A DNA stretch of 64,000 nt from an uncultured Gammaproteobacteria bacterium (GCA_958295465.1 OY282353.1:1798001-1862000), one strand, 5' to 3'. Positions 46,536-55,876 are shown, numbered from the stretch's first letter. Notes: a model not told the origin generated them from the letters alone. Numbers and translations are program-made.

Positions 46536-47186
46536 GTGTCCGCGGCGATCGACTATGGCGGCGTCCCGAGCGAAATCTACAAGAACCTTCGGGAACGGAT
46601 CCTGAGAGGTCAACTCCCGAGCGGCAGCCGGATCAAGATCGGCGCGGTGGCCGAGGAGTTCGGGGTCAGCATCATCCCGGTGCGCGAAGCCCTGCGGATG
46701 CTGGAAGCCGACCACCTGATCGACATCCTCCCGCGGCGCAGCCCCGTGGTCTCGGGTGTTTCCGCCCACGAAGTCCTGGAAATCAGCGCAATCAGGCTCG
46801 CCCTGGAGCCCCTTGCCCTGGCGGGCGCCATCCCCAACATGACCGGCGAGACGTTGAGGAGGAGTCGGGAGATCCTCAAGGACTACCAGAAATGCCCGGA
46901 TCCCTGGGACCAGGTGGAGCTCAACCGGAGGTTCCACCTGATCCTTTATGAATCCTGCGGCAAGAAACGGTTGATGAAGATCATCTCCGACCAGTACGAC
47001 GGGATGACGCGTTGCGCGCAGGTCCTGGTCATCCGATCGTCGAAGACGATCGACAGAAGCGTCGCGGAGCACGAGGAAATCCTGCGCGCCTGTGAAGCAA
47101 GAGACGTGGAAAGAGCCACGGCGGTGCTCCATTCCCACCTGCAAGCATCCAGTGACCGGCTTCACGAACAGCTCATGGTGGAATAG
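46536..47186 (+). CDS. GntR-family transcriptional regulator, FCD type
   Basis: 216 residues from GTG 46536. The N-terminal winged helix has EIYKNLRERILRGQLPSGSR, then VAEEFGVSIIPVREALRMLE, the GntR signature. The all-helical FCD effector domain has a metal-type His/Asp pattern: VELNRRFHLILYESCG and RSVAEHEEILRACEARD. It lies at the end of the ehu run and is the only regulator in the island, so it is the natural candidate for binding both AT-rich palindromes. Ectoine clusters known to me use EnuR (MocR type) or AsnC-type regulators, so this is different. Confidence 0.85.
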   Translation: MSAAIDYGGVPSEIYKNLRERILRGQLPSGSRIKIGAVAEEFGVSIIPVREALRMLEADHLIDILPRRSPVVSGVSAHEVLEISAIRLALEPLALAGAIPNMTGETLRRSREILKDYQKCPDPWDQVELNRRFHLILYESCGKKRLMKIISDQYDGMTRCAQVLVIRSSKTIDRSVAEHEEILRACEARDVERATAVLHSHLQASSDRLHEQLMVE

Positions 47187-47210
47187 CGGGATTCCCCATC
47201 GGCGGAGCGC

Positions 47211-47493
47211 CTCAGGCGCCGCCGTCCAGGAACGGGGTCCGGTAACCGTCCTCGCGCCACAAGATGGGAAAGAACGATTCGTCCATCTCGTCCTTGTTCC
47301 CGTCAAGGTGCGGCATTGGCCGGTGCGATGGAGGATCGGGCTCCGATCGTGGGGGCCGGCTTCGAGCAGCAGCACGGAGACGTCCCGGTCCTCGGAGAGC
47401 CGCGCCACCACCGCCCCGGCGCTGCCGGACCCGACCAACACGTAATCGGCTTCTCGCATGGAATATGAATCCGCTCTTCGCCGGTCAGCGCGC
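47211..47493 (-). pseudogene. Chimeric remnant: PhyH 3' end, repeat unit and GMC 5' end joined
   Basis: Bases 47211–47291 match the PhyH 3' end (30315–30400), 47292–47340 match the 73-bp repeat unit, 47341–47460 match the first 45 or so codons of the GMC gene, and 47461–47493 match its upstream leader up to 33950. The repeat array is cut down and the SDR gene is missing altogether. It is a deleted copy of the 30.3–33.9 kb block, in the same orientation, with several point changes and one codon lost. Confidence 0.85.
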
Positions 47494-47495
47494 TG

Positions 47496-47564
47496 GCCTG
47501 GAACGTCGCCGCGCCGGAGCGCTGCCACAAGCCGGTGGTGGCGGCGATCCGGGGCTACTGCTTC
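47496..47564 (+). pseudogene. Remnant of an enoyl-CoA hydratase/isomerase gene
   Basis: The plus frame reads AWNVAAPERCHKPVVAAIRG then YCF, the start of the conserved crotonase core before the oxyanion-hole glycine. Homology is lost after 23 codons. It abuts the chimeric remnant and the 3' end of argC. Confidence 0.5.
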
Positions 47565-47586
47565 AGCCCTCGTCGGGGCGCATACG

Positions 47587-48540
47587 TCAGAGCGTGAGCC
47601 CGGCAAGCTCGTCCGCGCCGATCATGACGTTGAGGTTCTGCACCGCTGCTCCCGCTGCTCCCTTGCCGAGATTGTCGAGGCGGGCGAGGAGGAGGATCCG
47701 GGCGTCGTGCCCGTAGACGAAGAGCTCGATCCGATCCGTCCCGTTGGCCGGCGACGGATCGAGAAAGCCCCCGTCCAGGGCGTCGTCGTCCCCGAGGGGA
47801 AACACCTCCACGCAAGGTTCGTCGCGATACCGTGCGTCGAGACGGTCGTGCACCGTTTCGACGGTGGCGCCCTCCCCCAGCGTGTCGGTGTGCAACGGCA
47901 CCATGGCAAGCATCCCCCGCGCGAAGTGCCCGACCATCGGCGAGAAGACCGGCGCCCGCTCGATTCCGGAATAATGCGACATCTCCGGCAGATGCTTGTG
48001 GTCCAGGCCGAGCGCATACGGCCGGACGTGCCAGAGCGATTCCGGGTGCCCGGCGCTGCGCGCCTCGTAGCGCTCGATGAGCCGGCGTCCTCCTCCCGAG
48101 TACCCCGAGACCGCATGGCACGACAGGAGCGCGCTGCGGGGCACGATTCCCGCGTCCACCAGGGGGCGGGTGAGGAGAATGAATCCGGTGGGATAGCAGC
48201 CCGGATTGCTGACCCGTGCCGCCTCGCGGATCTTCCCGCGCTGGTGTTCGTCCAGCTCGGGCAGTCCGTAGACCCAGCCACCCGCGACCCTGTGCGCGGT
48301 GCTCGCATCGAGCACCCGCACGTGGTTGCCCGAGAGGAGGCGCATCGCCTCGCGCGCCGCATCGTCGGGAAGGCAGAGGATCACGACGTCGGCCTCGTTG
48401 AGGTATCGGCGGCGCACCTCCGGGTCCTTGCGCGAGGACTCCGGAATCTCCATGAGCGTGACGTCCCCGCGCGACGCGAGCCGTTCGTGGATCCGAAGCC
48501 CGGTGGTGCCCGCCTGCCCGTCGATGAATACGTTCGTCAT
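47587..48540 (-). CDS. argC: N-acetyl-gamma-glutamyl-phosphate reductase, type 2
   Basis: 317 residues from ATG 48540. It catalyses step 3 of arginine synthesis. The N-terminus NVFIDGQAGTTGLRIHERLA is diagnostic of the short type 2 AGPR. The catalytic Cys is in RVSNPGCYPTGFILL, and the His region is HAVSGYSGGGRRLIE and GLDHKHLPEMSHY. No other arg gene is nearby. Upstream (to 48907) only a transposon-like remnant is found. Confidence 0.93.
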   Translation of the reverse strand: MTNVFIDGQAGTTGLRIHERLASRGDVTLMEIPESSRKDPEVRRRYLNEADVVILCLPDDAAREAMRLLSGNHVRVLDASTAHRVAGGWVYGLPELDEHQRGKIREAARVSNPGCYPTGFILLTRPLVDAGIVPRSALLSCHAVSGYSGGGRRLIERYEARSAGHPESLWHVRPYALGLDHKHLPEMSHYSGIERAPVFSPMVGHFARGMLAMVPLHTDTLGEGATVETVHDRLDARYRDEPCVEVFPLGDDDALDGGFLDPSPANGTDRIELFVYGHDARILLLARLDNLGKGAAGAAVQNLNVMIGADELAGLTL

Positions 48541-48692
48541 CGTCCCCGCCCCTGACCCATTCGTACCTCCCGGTCGAGCGTACCGCAAATCCGGACCACG
48601 GGCGCCGCGAGACGACGTGCGATGCCCTTCCCGATCCGAGCCGGGGGCACGACATCGTCCGGCCGATGACGTAGAGGTCCCGTCGTGTGGAG

Positions 48693-48870
48693 GTTCGTTT
48701 GGCGTACCCGCACGAGCGGCGGTGCCGGGACGCTCTCATGGCGAAGCGCCACTTATGGGATTCCGCCGGTTCGTCGGAGGGAGCCTGCGCCACGTTGCGG
48801 TGTGGTGCGGGCACTGGTTGGCGCTGGTGGGGTGGCAGTCGGGGGGTGTTCAAGTGCCGGCCTCATCACG
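48693..48870 (+). pseudogene. Frameshifted remnant of a DUF4338 (DruA-like/transposase-associated) gene
   Basis: VRLAYPHERRCRDALMAKRH in one frame continues in another as GFRRFVGGSLRHVAVWCGHW then LALVGWQSG, and a third gives FKC. Joined, this matches the DUF4338 pattern (…WDALMxxHHYLGFRxxVGxxLRYVA…WLALLGWxAxxxKC). It is an N-terminal piece only, with two shifts. The family includes DruA of Druantia defence and IS-linked proteins; nothing else of such a system is present. Confidence 0.5.
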
Positions 48871-48907
48871 TGATGAGCGGCCCGGACGGCGTTCCGGGCC
48901 GCGGCGT

Positions 48908-49777
48908 TCAGCTCCGCCCACGCTCCCGGTACAGCACGTACAACCCGCTCGCAACGATGACCACGCTGCCCGCGATCACGTGAGGCTGCGGCACGTCACC
49001 GAAGACCAGGTACCCCAGCGCCACCGCCCACAACAGCTTCGCGTAGTTGAACGGCGCGAGGAAGGACGCCTGGGTGGACGCGTACGCCCGGATCATGCAC
49101 ACGTGCGCGCCGACGCCCAGACCGCCGATGACTGCGAAGACGGCGAGCTCGAAGGCCGAGATCGGCGCCCAGAAGAAGGGAACCGTGAAGCTGCTGCACA
49201 CGAGGGCGCCGATGCCGGTGTAGAGCAGCGTGGTGAACGGCGGCTCGGTGGCGGCGAGTACGCGGGTCGCAAGCTGGAAGAATGCGAAGAAGAGTGCGCT
49301 CGCGAGGGCGAGCAAGGCCGCCCATTCGAACACGCCGGGTCCGGGCCGCATCACGATCGCGACCCCGGCGAGCCCGGCCACCACCGCCCCGATGCGATGC
49401 GCCCCGACCCGTTCCGAGAGCAGGGGCGACGCCAGCAGGGTGATGAACAGCGGCGCGGCAAACGAGATGGCGATCGCGTCGGCGAGCGGCATGTATGCGA
49501 GCGCCACGAACAGCGCCGAAATGGTGATGAACAGCATCGCGCCGCGACCGAGTTGCAGCACCGGCCGCCGCGTCGCGAGTGCGCGGCGAAGCGATCCCGG
49601 ACGAACCGCGGCATACCCGAGCGCAAGCACCGTGATGACGAGCGAGTACCCCCAGACGATCTGCAGGCCGTGCAGGTTCGTGCTCATGTACTTCGCCGCC
49701 GCGTCCACGGTGGCGGTGAGCCCGTTGGACGTCACGAGGAACAGCGCGCCCGAGTACGCATGGCGGAGTGAAGTCAT
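48908..49777 (-). CDS. EamA/DMT-superfamily transporter
   Basis: 289 residues from ATG 49777. Ten hydrophobic helices in two five-helix repeats, as in drug/metabolite exporters: LADAIAISFAAPLFITLLAS in the first half and FNYAKLLWAVALGYLVFGDV in the second. It ends in the basic VLYRERGRS. Substrate unknown. It is divergent from tauD with a 424-base spacer. Confidence 0.85.
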   Translation of the reverse strand: MTSLRHAYSGALFLVTSNGLTATVDAAAKYMSTNLHGLQIVWGYSLVITVLALGYAAVRPGSLRRALATRRPVLQLGRGAMLFITISALFVALAYMPLADAIAISFAAPLFITLLASPLLSERVGAHRIGAVVAGLAGVAIVMRPGPGVFEWAALLALASALFFAFFQLATRVLAATEPPFTTLLYTGIGALVCSSFTVPFFWAPISAFELAVFAVIGGLGVGAHVCMIRAYASTQASFLAPFNYAKLLWAVALGYLVFGDVPQPHVIAGSVVIVASGLYVLYRERGRS

Positions 49778-49790
49778 CGGATGCAATCCA

Positions 49791-49875
49791 TGAATCCCTT
49801 GTCCGTGAAGTCTTCGACAAGACGGCGGAGATTTTCGCCAACCGGCGTTTGGTTCCGGCTCTGCCGGGTTGGGGG
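49791..49875. repeat. REP-like unit in the DMT–tauD spacer
   Basis: TTGGTTCCGGCTCTGCCGGG preceded by GTGAAGTCTTCGACAAGACG belongs to the family of the units at 46383–46506. The rest of the 424-base spacer shows two near-direct TCATGTCGCGG repeats (about 50051–50072) and no gene. Confidence 0.45.
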
Positions 49876-50201
49876 GTGGCGCGAAGCATGGCCGTGGTCG
49901 GAGATGTCGCCGGTCGGCGCCGAGGCCGCCACCCATTGCCGGCATGAGGCGCTGCATGCAGGCAGGCGGGCTGGTTCGAGGCCCCGCGGGAGAAAAGTCC
50001 CGGCCGTCACCCTGCCGGATCCGTCACCATGACCCAGGACGGTATCGCGGTCATGTCGCGGTCATGTCGCGGAAAGGATCTCCGGATTATGATGCCGGGA
50101 AAATCGCATCTTGTCGCCGAGGCCGGACGTTCCGTGCTCCGGCGACGCCGGAACGGGACCCGGCCACACGCCGCGAGCTCGATCAACCTCGGAGACATCG
50201 C

Positions 50202-51068
50202 ATGAGCCACCTCGACGTCGAACCGCTGAATGCCGGCTTCGGCGCCCTGATCAAGGGCCTGGACCTGACGACGGAGCTGTCCGACGAAGACGTGGAGGCG
50301 ATCCGGGAGGCGATCGACACGTACTCCCTGCTCTGCTTTCCCGAGCAGCCGATGACCGACGAAGCCCACCTCGCGTTCACCCGCCGGCTGGGCGAGCCGG
50401 AGGCGGAGCACGTCACCCTGGGCAAGACCGGCAAGGTGGTCTGGTTCGGCACCGTCGGCAACGTCGCCGACGACGGCAGCAGGCAGGACAGCGCGCACGT
50501 CCGCACCCGCTACCAGCGCGGCAACGAGATGTGGCATTCGGACTCCTCCTTCCGGCGCTTGCCCTCCTTCGTCTCGATCACCCATGCCTACGAGGTGCCG
50601 GGGGAAGGCGGCGGGACCTGCTTCGCCAGCATGCGCAACGCCTACGCCGGGCTGCCGGCGGACGTGCAGGCGACGATCGACCCGCTCCACGTCATCCACG
50701 ACTACGTCTTCTCCCGCAGCCAGGTCGCCCCGGTGGACCCCGCCCACGCCGCCTCCCTGCCCCCCATCGAGCACAGGCTCGTACGGAAGAACCCGAGGAA
50801 CGGCCTGAAGAGCTACTACGTCGGCTCCCATGCCCGCTCCATCGTCGGCTGGTCCGGGATCGAGAGCCGCAGGCTCCTCGACGATCTGCTCCGGCGCGCG
50901 ACCGCGCCCGAGGACACGTACACGCACCGGTGGCGGGCCGGCGACACGGTGATCTGGGACAACCGCTGCCTGCTGCATCGCGGGGCGGGCTACGACGCCG
51001 ACCGCTGGCGCCGCCGGATGCGCCAGACCCGCGTGGCCGGAGCCGGCCCGACCCTCGAGGAGCCATGA
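50202..51068 (+). CDS. TauD/TfdA-family 2-oxoglutarate dioxygenase
   Basis: 288 residues from ATG 50202. Iron ligands H112 and D114 (EMWHSDSSFRRLP) and the distal His in NRCLLHRGAGYDADRWRRR, whose Arg binds 2-oxoglutarate. GALIKGLDLTTELSDEDVEA is a typical start (relatives act on taurine, 2,4-D and alkyl compounds). It overlaps prmC by four bases (ATGA), an unusual coupling for such a gene. In related genomes prfA holds this place. Substrate unknown. Confidence 0.84.
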   Translation: MSHLDVEPLNAGFGALIKGLDLTTELSDEDVEAIREAIDTYSLLCFPEQPMTDEAHLAFTRRLGEPEAEHVTLGKTGKVVWFGTVGNVADDGSRQDSAHVRTRYQRGNEMWHSDSSFRRLPSFVSITHAYEVPGEGGGTCFASMRNAYAGLPADVQATIDPLHVIHDYVFSRSQVAPVDPAHAASLPPIEHRLVRKNPRNGLKSYYVGSHARSIVGWSGIESRRLLDDLLRRATAPEDTYTHRWRAGDTVIWDNRCLLHRGAGYDADRWRRRMRQTRVAGAGPTLEEP

Positions 51069-51946
51069 GCACGGCGCCGGTCGCCGGCAACCCGGAGATC
51101 ACCGTCTCCCGGACGCTCGCCCGGGCCCGCGCGGCGCTGGAAGCGACGAGCGGGACGGCGCGCCTCGATGCGGAGGTCCTGCTCGCGCAAGCGCTCGGAT
51201 GGAGCCGTGTTCGGCTTCTCGCGCACTCCGGCGCATCCCTCGACCCCGCCCGCGCGTGCCGCTTCGAGGCCCTGGTGGAACGCAGGCGCGACGGCGAGCC
51301 GATCGCCTACATCACGGGCCGCCGGGAGTTCTGGTCGCTCGATCTCGCCGTGACCCCCGACACCCTCATTCCGCGCCCCGAAACCGAGCACCTCGTCGAA
51401 GCCGTTCTCGGTGTCGTCGCGGAGGATGGTACCGCGACCATCGCGGACGTCGGCACCGGCGCCGGAACGGTCGCGCTGGCGCTTGCGCTGGAACGTCCCC
51501 GGTCGTTCGTCCTCGGTTCCGACCACTCGGCGGTCGCGGTCGCGGTCGCACGGGCGAACGCGGTCCGGCTCGGCGCCGGCAACGTCTCGTTCATCGTGGC
51601 GGACGCCTGCGCCGCGCTGGCGCCGCGCCGCTGGTCCGTCATCGTGTCGAATCCCCCCTACGTCGCCGAGCACGATCCGCATCTCCTGACCGGCGACGTC
51701 CGGTTCGAGCCGCGGGCGGCGCTCGTCGCCGGACCACGGGGGCTGGCCATGCTGGAGACGCTCGCGCGCCAGGGGCCGGCGCGTTTGACCGACGGGGGCT
51801 GGCTGGTGCTGGAGCACGGCCACGACCAGGGGCCGGCGGTGCGCGCCCTCCTCTCCCGCGCGGGGCTGGGAGCGATCGAGACGATCCGCGATCTCTCGGG
51901 GAACGAGCGCGTGACCCTGGGACGGCGCGCCCCGACGGGGCGATGA
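51065..51946 (+). CDS. prmC: Peptide chain release factor N5-glutamine methyltransferase
   Basis: 293 residues. It methylates the GGQ glutamine of release factors. An N-terminal helical domain is followed by the ITGRREFWSLDLAVTPDTLI then PRPETEHLVEAV segment, the SAM site ADVGTGAGTVALALA, and the catalytic NPPY in VIVSNPPYVAEHD. It usually follows prfA, but here it overlaps tauD. moeB follows after 131 bases, as in the canonical prfA–prmC–moeB order. Confidence 0.93.
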   Translation: MSTAPVAGNPEITVSRTLARARAALEATSGTARLDAEVLLAQALGWSRVRLLAHSGASLDPARACRFEALVERRRDGEPIAYITGRREFWSLDLAVTPDTLIPRPETEHLVEAVLGVVAEDGTATIADVGTGAGTVALALALERPRSFVLGSDHSAVAVAVARANAVRLGAGNVSFIVADACAALAPRRWSVIVSNPPYVAEHDPHLLTGDVRFEPRAALVAGPRGLAMLETLARQGPARLTDGGWLVLEHGHDQGPAVRALLSRAGLGAIETIRDLSGNERVTLGRRAPTGR

Positions 51947-52077
51947 CTGCGCCACGGTGATTCGTGATCGCCCGTGATGGCTTCTCGTCGACAGGGAGGA
52001 TGATGACGTTTGCTTGACCCGCGAACGTATCCCGACGAATCTGCGTTCCCGGCACGGATCGATCCGTCATTCCCCCG

Positions 52078-52851
52078 ATGCACGAACGACTTGCGGAACG
52101 TTACAGCCGCCACATGCGGCTTTCCGAAATCGGCGAGAGCGGCCAGGAGCGGCTGAACGCCGCGCGGGTGCTCGTGGTCGGGCTCGGCGGCCTCGGATCG
52201 CCGGTGGCGATGTATCTCGCCGCATCCGGGGTGGGCCACATCGTGCTCAGCGACTACGACGCGGTGGAGCTGTCCAACCTCCAGCGCCAGATCGTCCATC
52301 GCAGCGCCGACGTCGGCCGCAACAAGGTCGAATCCGCACGGGACACCCTGCTCGCGCTCAACCCCGAGATTCGGGTGACGCCATTGCACTGGGCGCTCGA
52401 CGACGACCTCGACGAGCAGGTCGCGGCCGCCACCGTGGTCGTCGACGCCACCGACAACTTCGAGAGCCGGTTCGCGCTGAACGCGGCGTGCTGGCGCCAT
52501 GCGACCCCGCTGGTGTCCGGCGCCGCCATCCGCATGGAGGGACAGATCGCGGTCTTCGATCCCAGGGACCCGGACTCGCCGTGCTACCGCTGCCTGTACA
52601 GCGAGGACGGACGCGCGGAAGGCGAGCCTTGCGCGCTGGTCGGGGTGCTGGCCCCTCTGCTCGGCATCATCGGCAGCGTGCAGGCGGCGGAGGCCATCAA
52701 GCTGATCGCGGGCTTCGGCGCCTCCCTCGCCGGACGGCTCATCGCGCTCGATGCGGCGGAGATGGAATGGCGCGAGCTCAGGCTCGGCAAGGATCCCGAC
52801 TGTCCGGTGTGCGGCACGCCGGCCGGTGAGGCGGCCAGGCCGGGCGAGTGA
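52078..52851 (+). CDS. moeB: Molybdopterin-synthase adenylyltransferase / ThiF-like E1 enzyme
   Basis: 257 residues. It adenylates the C-terminus of MoaD (or ThiS). It has RYSRHMRLSEIGESGQERLN, the nucleotide loop VLVVGLGGLGSPVAMYLA, DYDAVELSNLQRQIVH with the arginine finger, and zinc cysteines C169/C172 and a second CPVC pair. The cysteine C184 precedes the crossover region GVLAPLLGIIGSVQAAEAIK. It lacks the C-terminal rhodanese domain. MoeB versus ThiF is decided by the prmC neighbour, so moderate certainty. The CoxL-like enzyme at 62 kb would need molybdopterin. Confidence 0.85.
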   Translation: MHERLAERYSRHMRLSEIGESGQERLNAARVLVVGLGGLGSPVAMYLAASGVGHIVLSDYDAVELSNLQRQIVHRSADVGRNKVESARDTLLALNPEIRVTPLHWALDDDLDEQVAAATVVVDATDNFESRFALNAACWRHATPLVSGAAIRMEGQIAVFDPRDPDSPCYRCLYSEDGRAEGEPCALVGVLAPLLGIIGSVQAAEAIKLIAGFGASLAGRLIALDAAEMEWRELRLGKDPDCPVCGTPAGEAARPGE

Positions 52852-53184
52852 CCTTCCGCCCGGCCGCCGCGGTCCGGCTCCAATCCCGTACCGTCCCCGG
52901 CGGCCGGCCCGCGGGCGGGGAATCGGCGCCATCCACGCAGCCCAGGGGCTCACGCCTCGGCGAGGCGAAGTGTTATCTTCGAGCGGCGATCGTCGGCGCG
53001 GTCGCCCCCGGCCAACGCCGCAGACGGACGGGGAACAATCCTGTTCCATGCGGGCGCAGACCGGGCTCCGTCATTCCCATCGGTTCACGACTCGACCGGG
53101 TCCCCGCTTTCCGGCCCTGGTGACGTGCAAGCCGGCGAAGGCGCGACGCGACGAGGTTGCGAGGCGAGGACGAAGGAGCCTGCG
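52852..53184. other. Gene-free spacer between moeB and xth
   Basis: No gene, RNA or strong terminator was recognised in these 333 bases. The frames here have no homology known to me. Confidence 0.45.
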
Positions 53185-53952
53185 GTGCGAATCGCGACCT
53201 GGAACGTCAATTCCCTCAACGTGCGGCTGCCGCACGTCCTCGACTGGCTGGGCGGGCATCGCCCCGACGTGCTCATGCTCCAGGAGACGAAGCTCACCGA
53301 CGACCGCTTCCCGGTGGAGGAGCTTCGCAGCGCCGGCTACCACGCGGTGTTCTCGGGCCAGAAGACCTACAACGGCGTCGCCATCCTCGCGCGCGAGCCC
53401 CCGGCCGGCGTCATCCGTCGGTTCCCCCCCGTCACCGACGAGCAGCGCCGCACCATCGCCGCCACCGTCGCAGGGGTGCGGGTGGTGAACCTGTACGTCG
53501 TCAACGGGCAGGCGGTCGGCTCGGAGAAGTACGACTACAAGCTGGAGTGGCTGCGCCAGGTCACCGGGCACCTGCGCACCGAGCTGAGAGAGCACGAGCA
53601 CGTCGTGGTGGCTGGCGACTTCAACATCGCCCCCGAGGACCGCGACGTGCACGACCCCGAGGAATGGAAGGATTCGATCCTGTGCAGCGGCCCGGAGCGC
53701 GACGCCCTCGGCGCCATCACCGCGCTCGGGCTCGCCGACACCTTCCGCCGGTTCGAGCAGCCGGAGCGTTCATTCTCCTGGTGGGACTACCGGGCCGCGG
53801 CGTTCAGGCGCAACCGCGGGCTGCGAATCGATCTGGTACTGGCGTCGGATGGGCTCGCGCATCGCTGCACGTCATGCCGGATCGACCGGGACGCCCGCGC
53901 GAAGGAGCGGCCGTCCGACCACGCCCCGGTGGTCGCGGAATTCGACCTTTGA
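53185..53952 (+). CDS. xthA: Exodeoxyribonuclease III
   Basis: 255 residues from GTG 53185, with AAGGAG seven bases upstream; homology begins here with [20 protein letters not shown]. It is an AP endonuclease and 3'-5' exonuclease of base-excision repair. Metal and catalytic residues: [12 protein letters not shown] (Glu), [19 protein letters not shown] (Asp/Asn), LRIDLVLAS (Asp) and [12 protein letters not shown] (Asp-His). Normal length. A longer frame (53125) adds unconserved residues. Confidence 0.93.
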   Translation: MRIATWNVNSLNVRLPHVLDWLGGHRPDVLMLQETKLTDDRFPVEELRSAGYHAVFSGQKTYNGVAILAREPPAGVIRRFPPVTDEQRRTIAATVAGVRVVNLYVVNGQAVGSEKYDYKLEWLRQVTGHLRTELREHEHVVVAGDFNIAPEDRDVHDPEEWKDSILCSGPERDALGAITALGLADTFRRFEQPERSFSWWDYRAAAFRRNRGLRIDLVLASDGLAHRCTSCRIDRDARAKERPSDHAPVVAEFDL

Positions 53953-54064
53953 CGCGGCGCAGCTCCGACTTGCGGCCCCTGGGAACGGCGCGTCCCGTTG
54001 GGACACGGGCGTATCGCCCGCATTGTCGTCTCGCGGGGGCTGAGGCTCCGGGCCTTCGGCACAT

Positions 54065-54090
54065 TGCGGGCGAGATGCCCGCGTTCCCGG
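54065..54090. repeat. Dispersed GCCCGyGTTCCC-family repeat upstream of ubiD
   Basis: GCGGGCGAGATGCCCGCGTT then CCC forms a small hairpin just before ubiD. A related inverted form is at about 53987–54010 (GGGACACGGGCGTATCGCCC). Same family as 21573 and 58325. Confidence 0.45.
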
Positions 54091-54106
54091 GAGCCGCCCT
54101 TCCGCG

Positions 54107-55576
54107 ATGAAGTACGGCGACCTCCGTTCGTTCCTCGAGGCCCTGGAGGCGCGCGGGGAGCTCAAGCGCATCGCCGAGCCGGTCGATCCGTACCTCGAGA
54201 TCACGGAGGTATGCGATCGCACCCTCCGCGCGGCAGGACCGGCACTGCTGTTCGAGCACCCCGTGAACCACGACGTCCCGGTGCTCGCGAACCTGTTCGG
54301 GACGCCGCGGCGGGTCGCGCTCGCGATGGGCGCGGAATCCACCGATGCGCTGCGCGAGATCGGCCGGCTCCTCGCATTCCTCAAGGCGCCCGACCCGCCC
54401 CGCGGGATGCGCGACGCGTGGAAGTCGCTTCCGGCGTTCAAGCGCGTGCTGGACATGGCGCCGCGCACCGTCAGGTCCGCACCGTGGCACGCGGTGACCC
54501 TGGCGGGCGGCGACGTCGATCTCGGCCGCTTTCCCATCCAGACGTGCTGGCCGGACGACGCCGGGCCGCTCATCACCTGGGCGCTGGTCATCACCCGCGG
54601 CCCCTCCCGCGACCGCGTCAACCTCGGGATCTACCGCCAGCAGGTCATCGGACCGAACCGGGTCATCATGCGCTGGCTCGCCCATCGTGGCGGCGCCCTC
54701 GACTTCCAGCAGTGGCAGCGCGAGCGTCCCGGCGAGCCGTTCCCGGTTTCCGTGGCGCTCGGCGCCGACCCCGCCACCATGCTCGCGGCGGTCACCCCGG
54801 TCCCCGACTCGATCTCCGAGCTCGCATTCGCCGGACTGTTGCGCGGCTCCCGTACCGAGCTGGTCGAGGGCGGGCTGAACGGGCTGCCGGCGCCGGCCAG
54901 CGCCGAGATCGTGCTCGAAGGGCACATCGCGCCCGAAGACGAAGCGCCGGAGGGTCCCTTCGGCGACCACACCGGCTACTACAACGAAGTCGAACGCTTC
55001 CCGGTGTTCACCATCGCGCGCATCCACCACCGCGAGGCGCCGATCTACCACAGCACCTACACCGGCCGTCCTCCCGACGAACCGGCGGTGCTCGGCGTCG
55101 CGCTGAACGAGGTGTTCGTGCCCATCATCCGGAAGCAGTTCCCCGAGATCACGGACTTCTACCTGCCGCCCGAGGGCTGCTCGTACCGGGTCGCGATCGT
55201 CGGCATCCGCAAGCAGTACGCGGGCCACGCCAAGCGCGTGATGCTCGGCGTGTGGTCCTTCCTGCGCCAGTTCATGTACACCAAGCTCGTGATCGTCACC
55301 GACGACGACATCGACGTCCGCGACTGGAAGGACGTGATCTGGGCGCTGTCCACCCGGGTCGACCCCGCGCGCGACACCACCTTCATCGAGCGATCGCCCA
55401 TCGACTACCTGGACTTCGCCTCCCCGATCCCCGGCCTCGGCTCCAAGATGGGGATCGACGCCACTTCGAAGTGGCCCGGGGAGACGGACCGCTCGTGGGG
55501 CCGACCCATCGCGATGCGCCCGGAGGTGAAATCCCGGATCGACGCGATCTGGGATACGCTGGGGATCGACGGCTGA
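54107..55576 (+). CDS. ubiD: UbiD-family prenyl-FMN-dependent decarboxylase (3-octaprenyl-4-hydroxybenzoate decarboxylase)
   Basis: 489 residues, the normal UbiD length. It decarboxylates the ubiquinone precursor using prenylated FMN made by Ubi[21 protein letters not shown] and [17 protein letters not shown] are typical. Active-site stretches are [20 protein letters not shown] and [20 protein letters not shown], and [19 protein letters not shown] lies near the C-terminus. Single gene; ubiX is not in the window. Confidence 0.93.
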   Translation: MKYGDLRSFLEALEARGELKRIAEPVDPYLEITEVCDRTLRAAGPALLFEHPVNHDVPVLANLFGTPRRVALAMGAESTDALREIGRLLAFLKAPDPPRGMRDAWKSLPAFKRVLDMAPRTVRSAPWHAVTLAGGDVDLGRFPIQTCWPDDAGPLITWALVITRGPSRDRVNLGIYRQQVIGPNRVIMRWLAHRGGALDFQQWQRERPGEPFPVSVALGADPATMLAAVTPVPDSISELAFAGLLRGSRTELVEGGLNGLPAPASAEIVLEGHIAPEDEAPEGPFGDHTGYYNEVERFPVFTIARIHHREAPIYHSTYTGRPPDEPAVLGVALNEVFVPIIRKQFPEITDFYLPPEGCSYRVAIVGIRKQYAGHAKRVMLGVWSFLRQFMYTKLVIVTDDDIDVRDWKDVIWALSTRVDPARDTTFIERSPIDYLDFASPIPGLGSKMGIDATSKWPGETDRSWGRPIAMRPEVKSRIDAIWDTLGIDG

Positions 55577-55804
55577 CGGCCCCCGGCCCGGATGCCGATC
55601 CGGCGGCCCCCAGGCTCCACCGGCCCGGCGCCCGGCGTGAGCACGCCTTCTTCGGCGGCTGGCGATCCATCTCGACCACCCGGTCCGAGCACGCCCTCCG
55701 GTACTGCCCAATGAGAAGACGGGTATGAACGAAAAGCCGTATCGAAGCGAAACAGACAGGTCCGGGACCTCGTTCATCGTGCATCCCCGACAAGTCCGAA
55801 CGAA

Positions 55805-55824
55805 ATCTCGACCCCGTTCGAGAT
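55805..55824. promoter_or_regulatory. Inverted repeat upstream of rpmE
   Basis: ATCTCGA-CCCCGT-TCGAGAT is a perfect 7-bp inverted repeat about 50 bases before rpmE, followed by a -10-like TAGACT at 55831. It could be an operator; no known box matches. The rest of the 55577–55876 gap holds nothing recognised. Confidence 0.35.
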
Positions 55825-55876
55825 CCGGGATAGACTCCGCCGCCCTTGATCGCGGAGCCATCGCGAGGACGCTGAC

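Noticed and set aside
48693-48870. Druantia defence locus
   Set aside because: Only a broken N-terminal DUF4338 fragment is present; no druE or other Druantia gene is seen.
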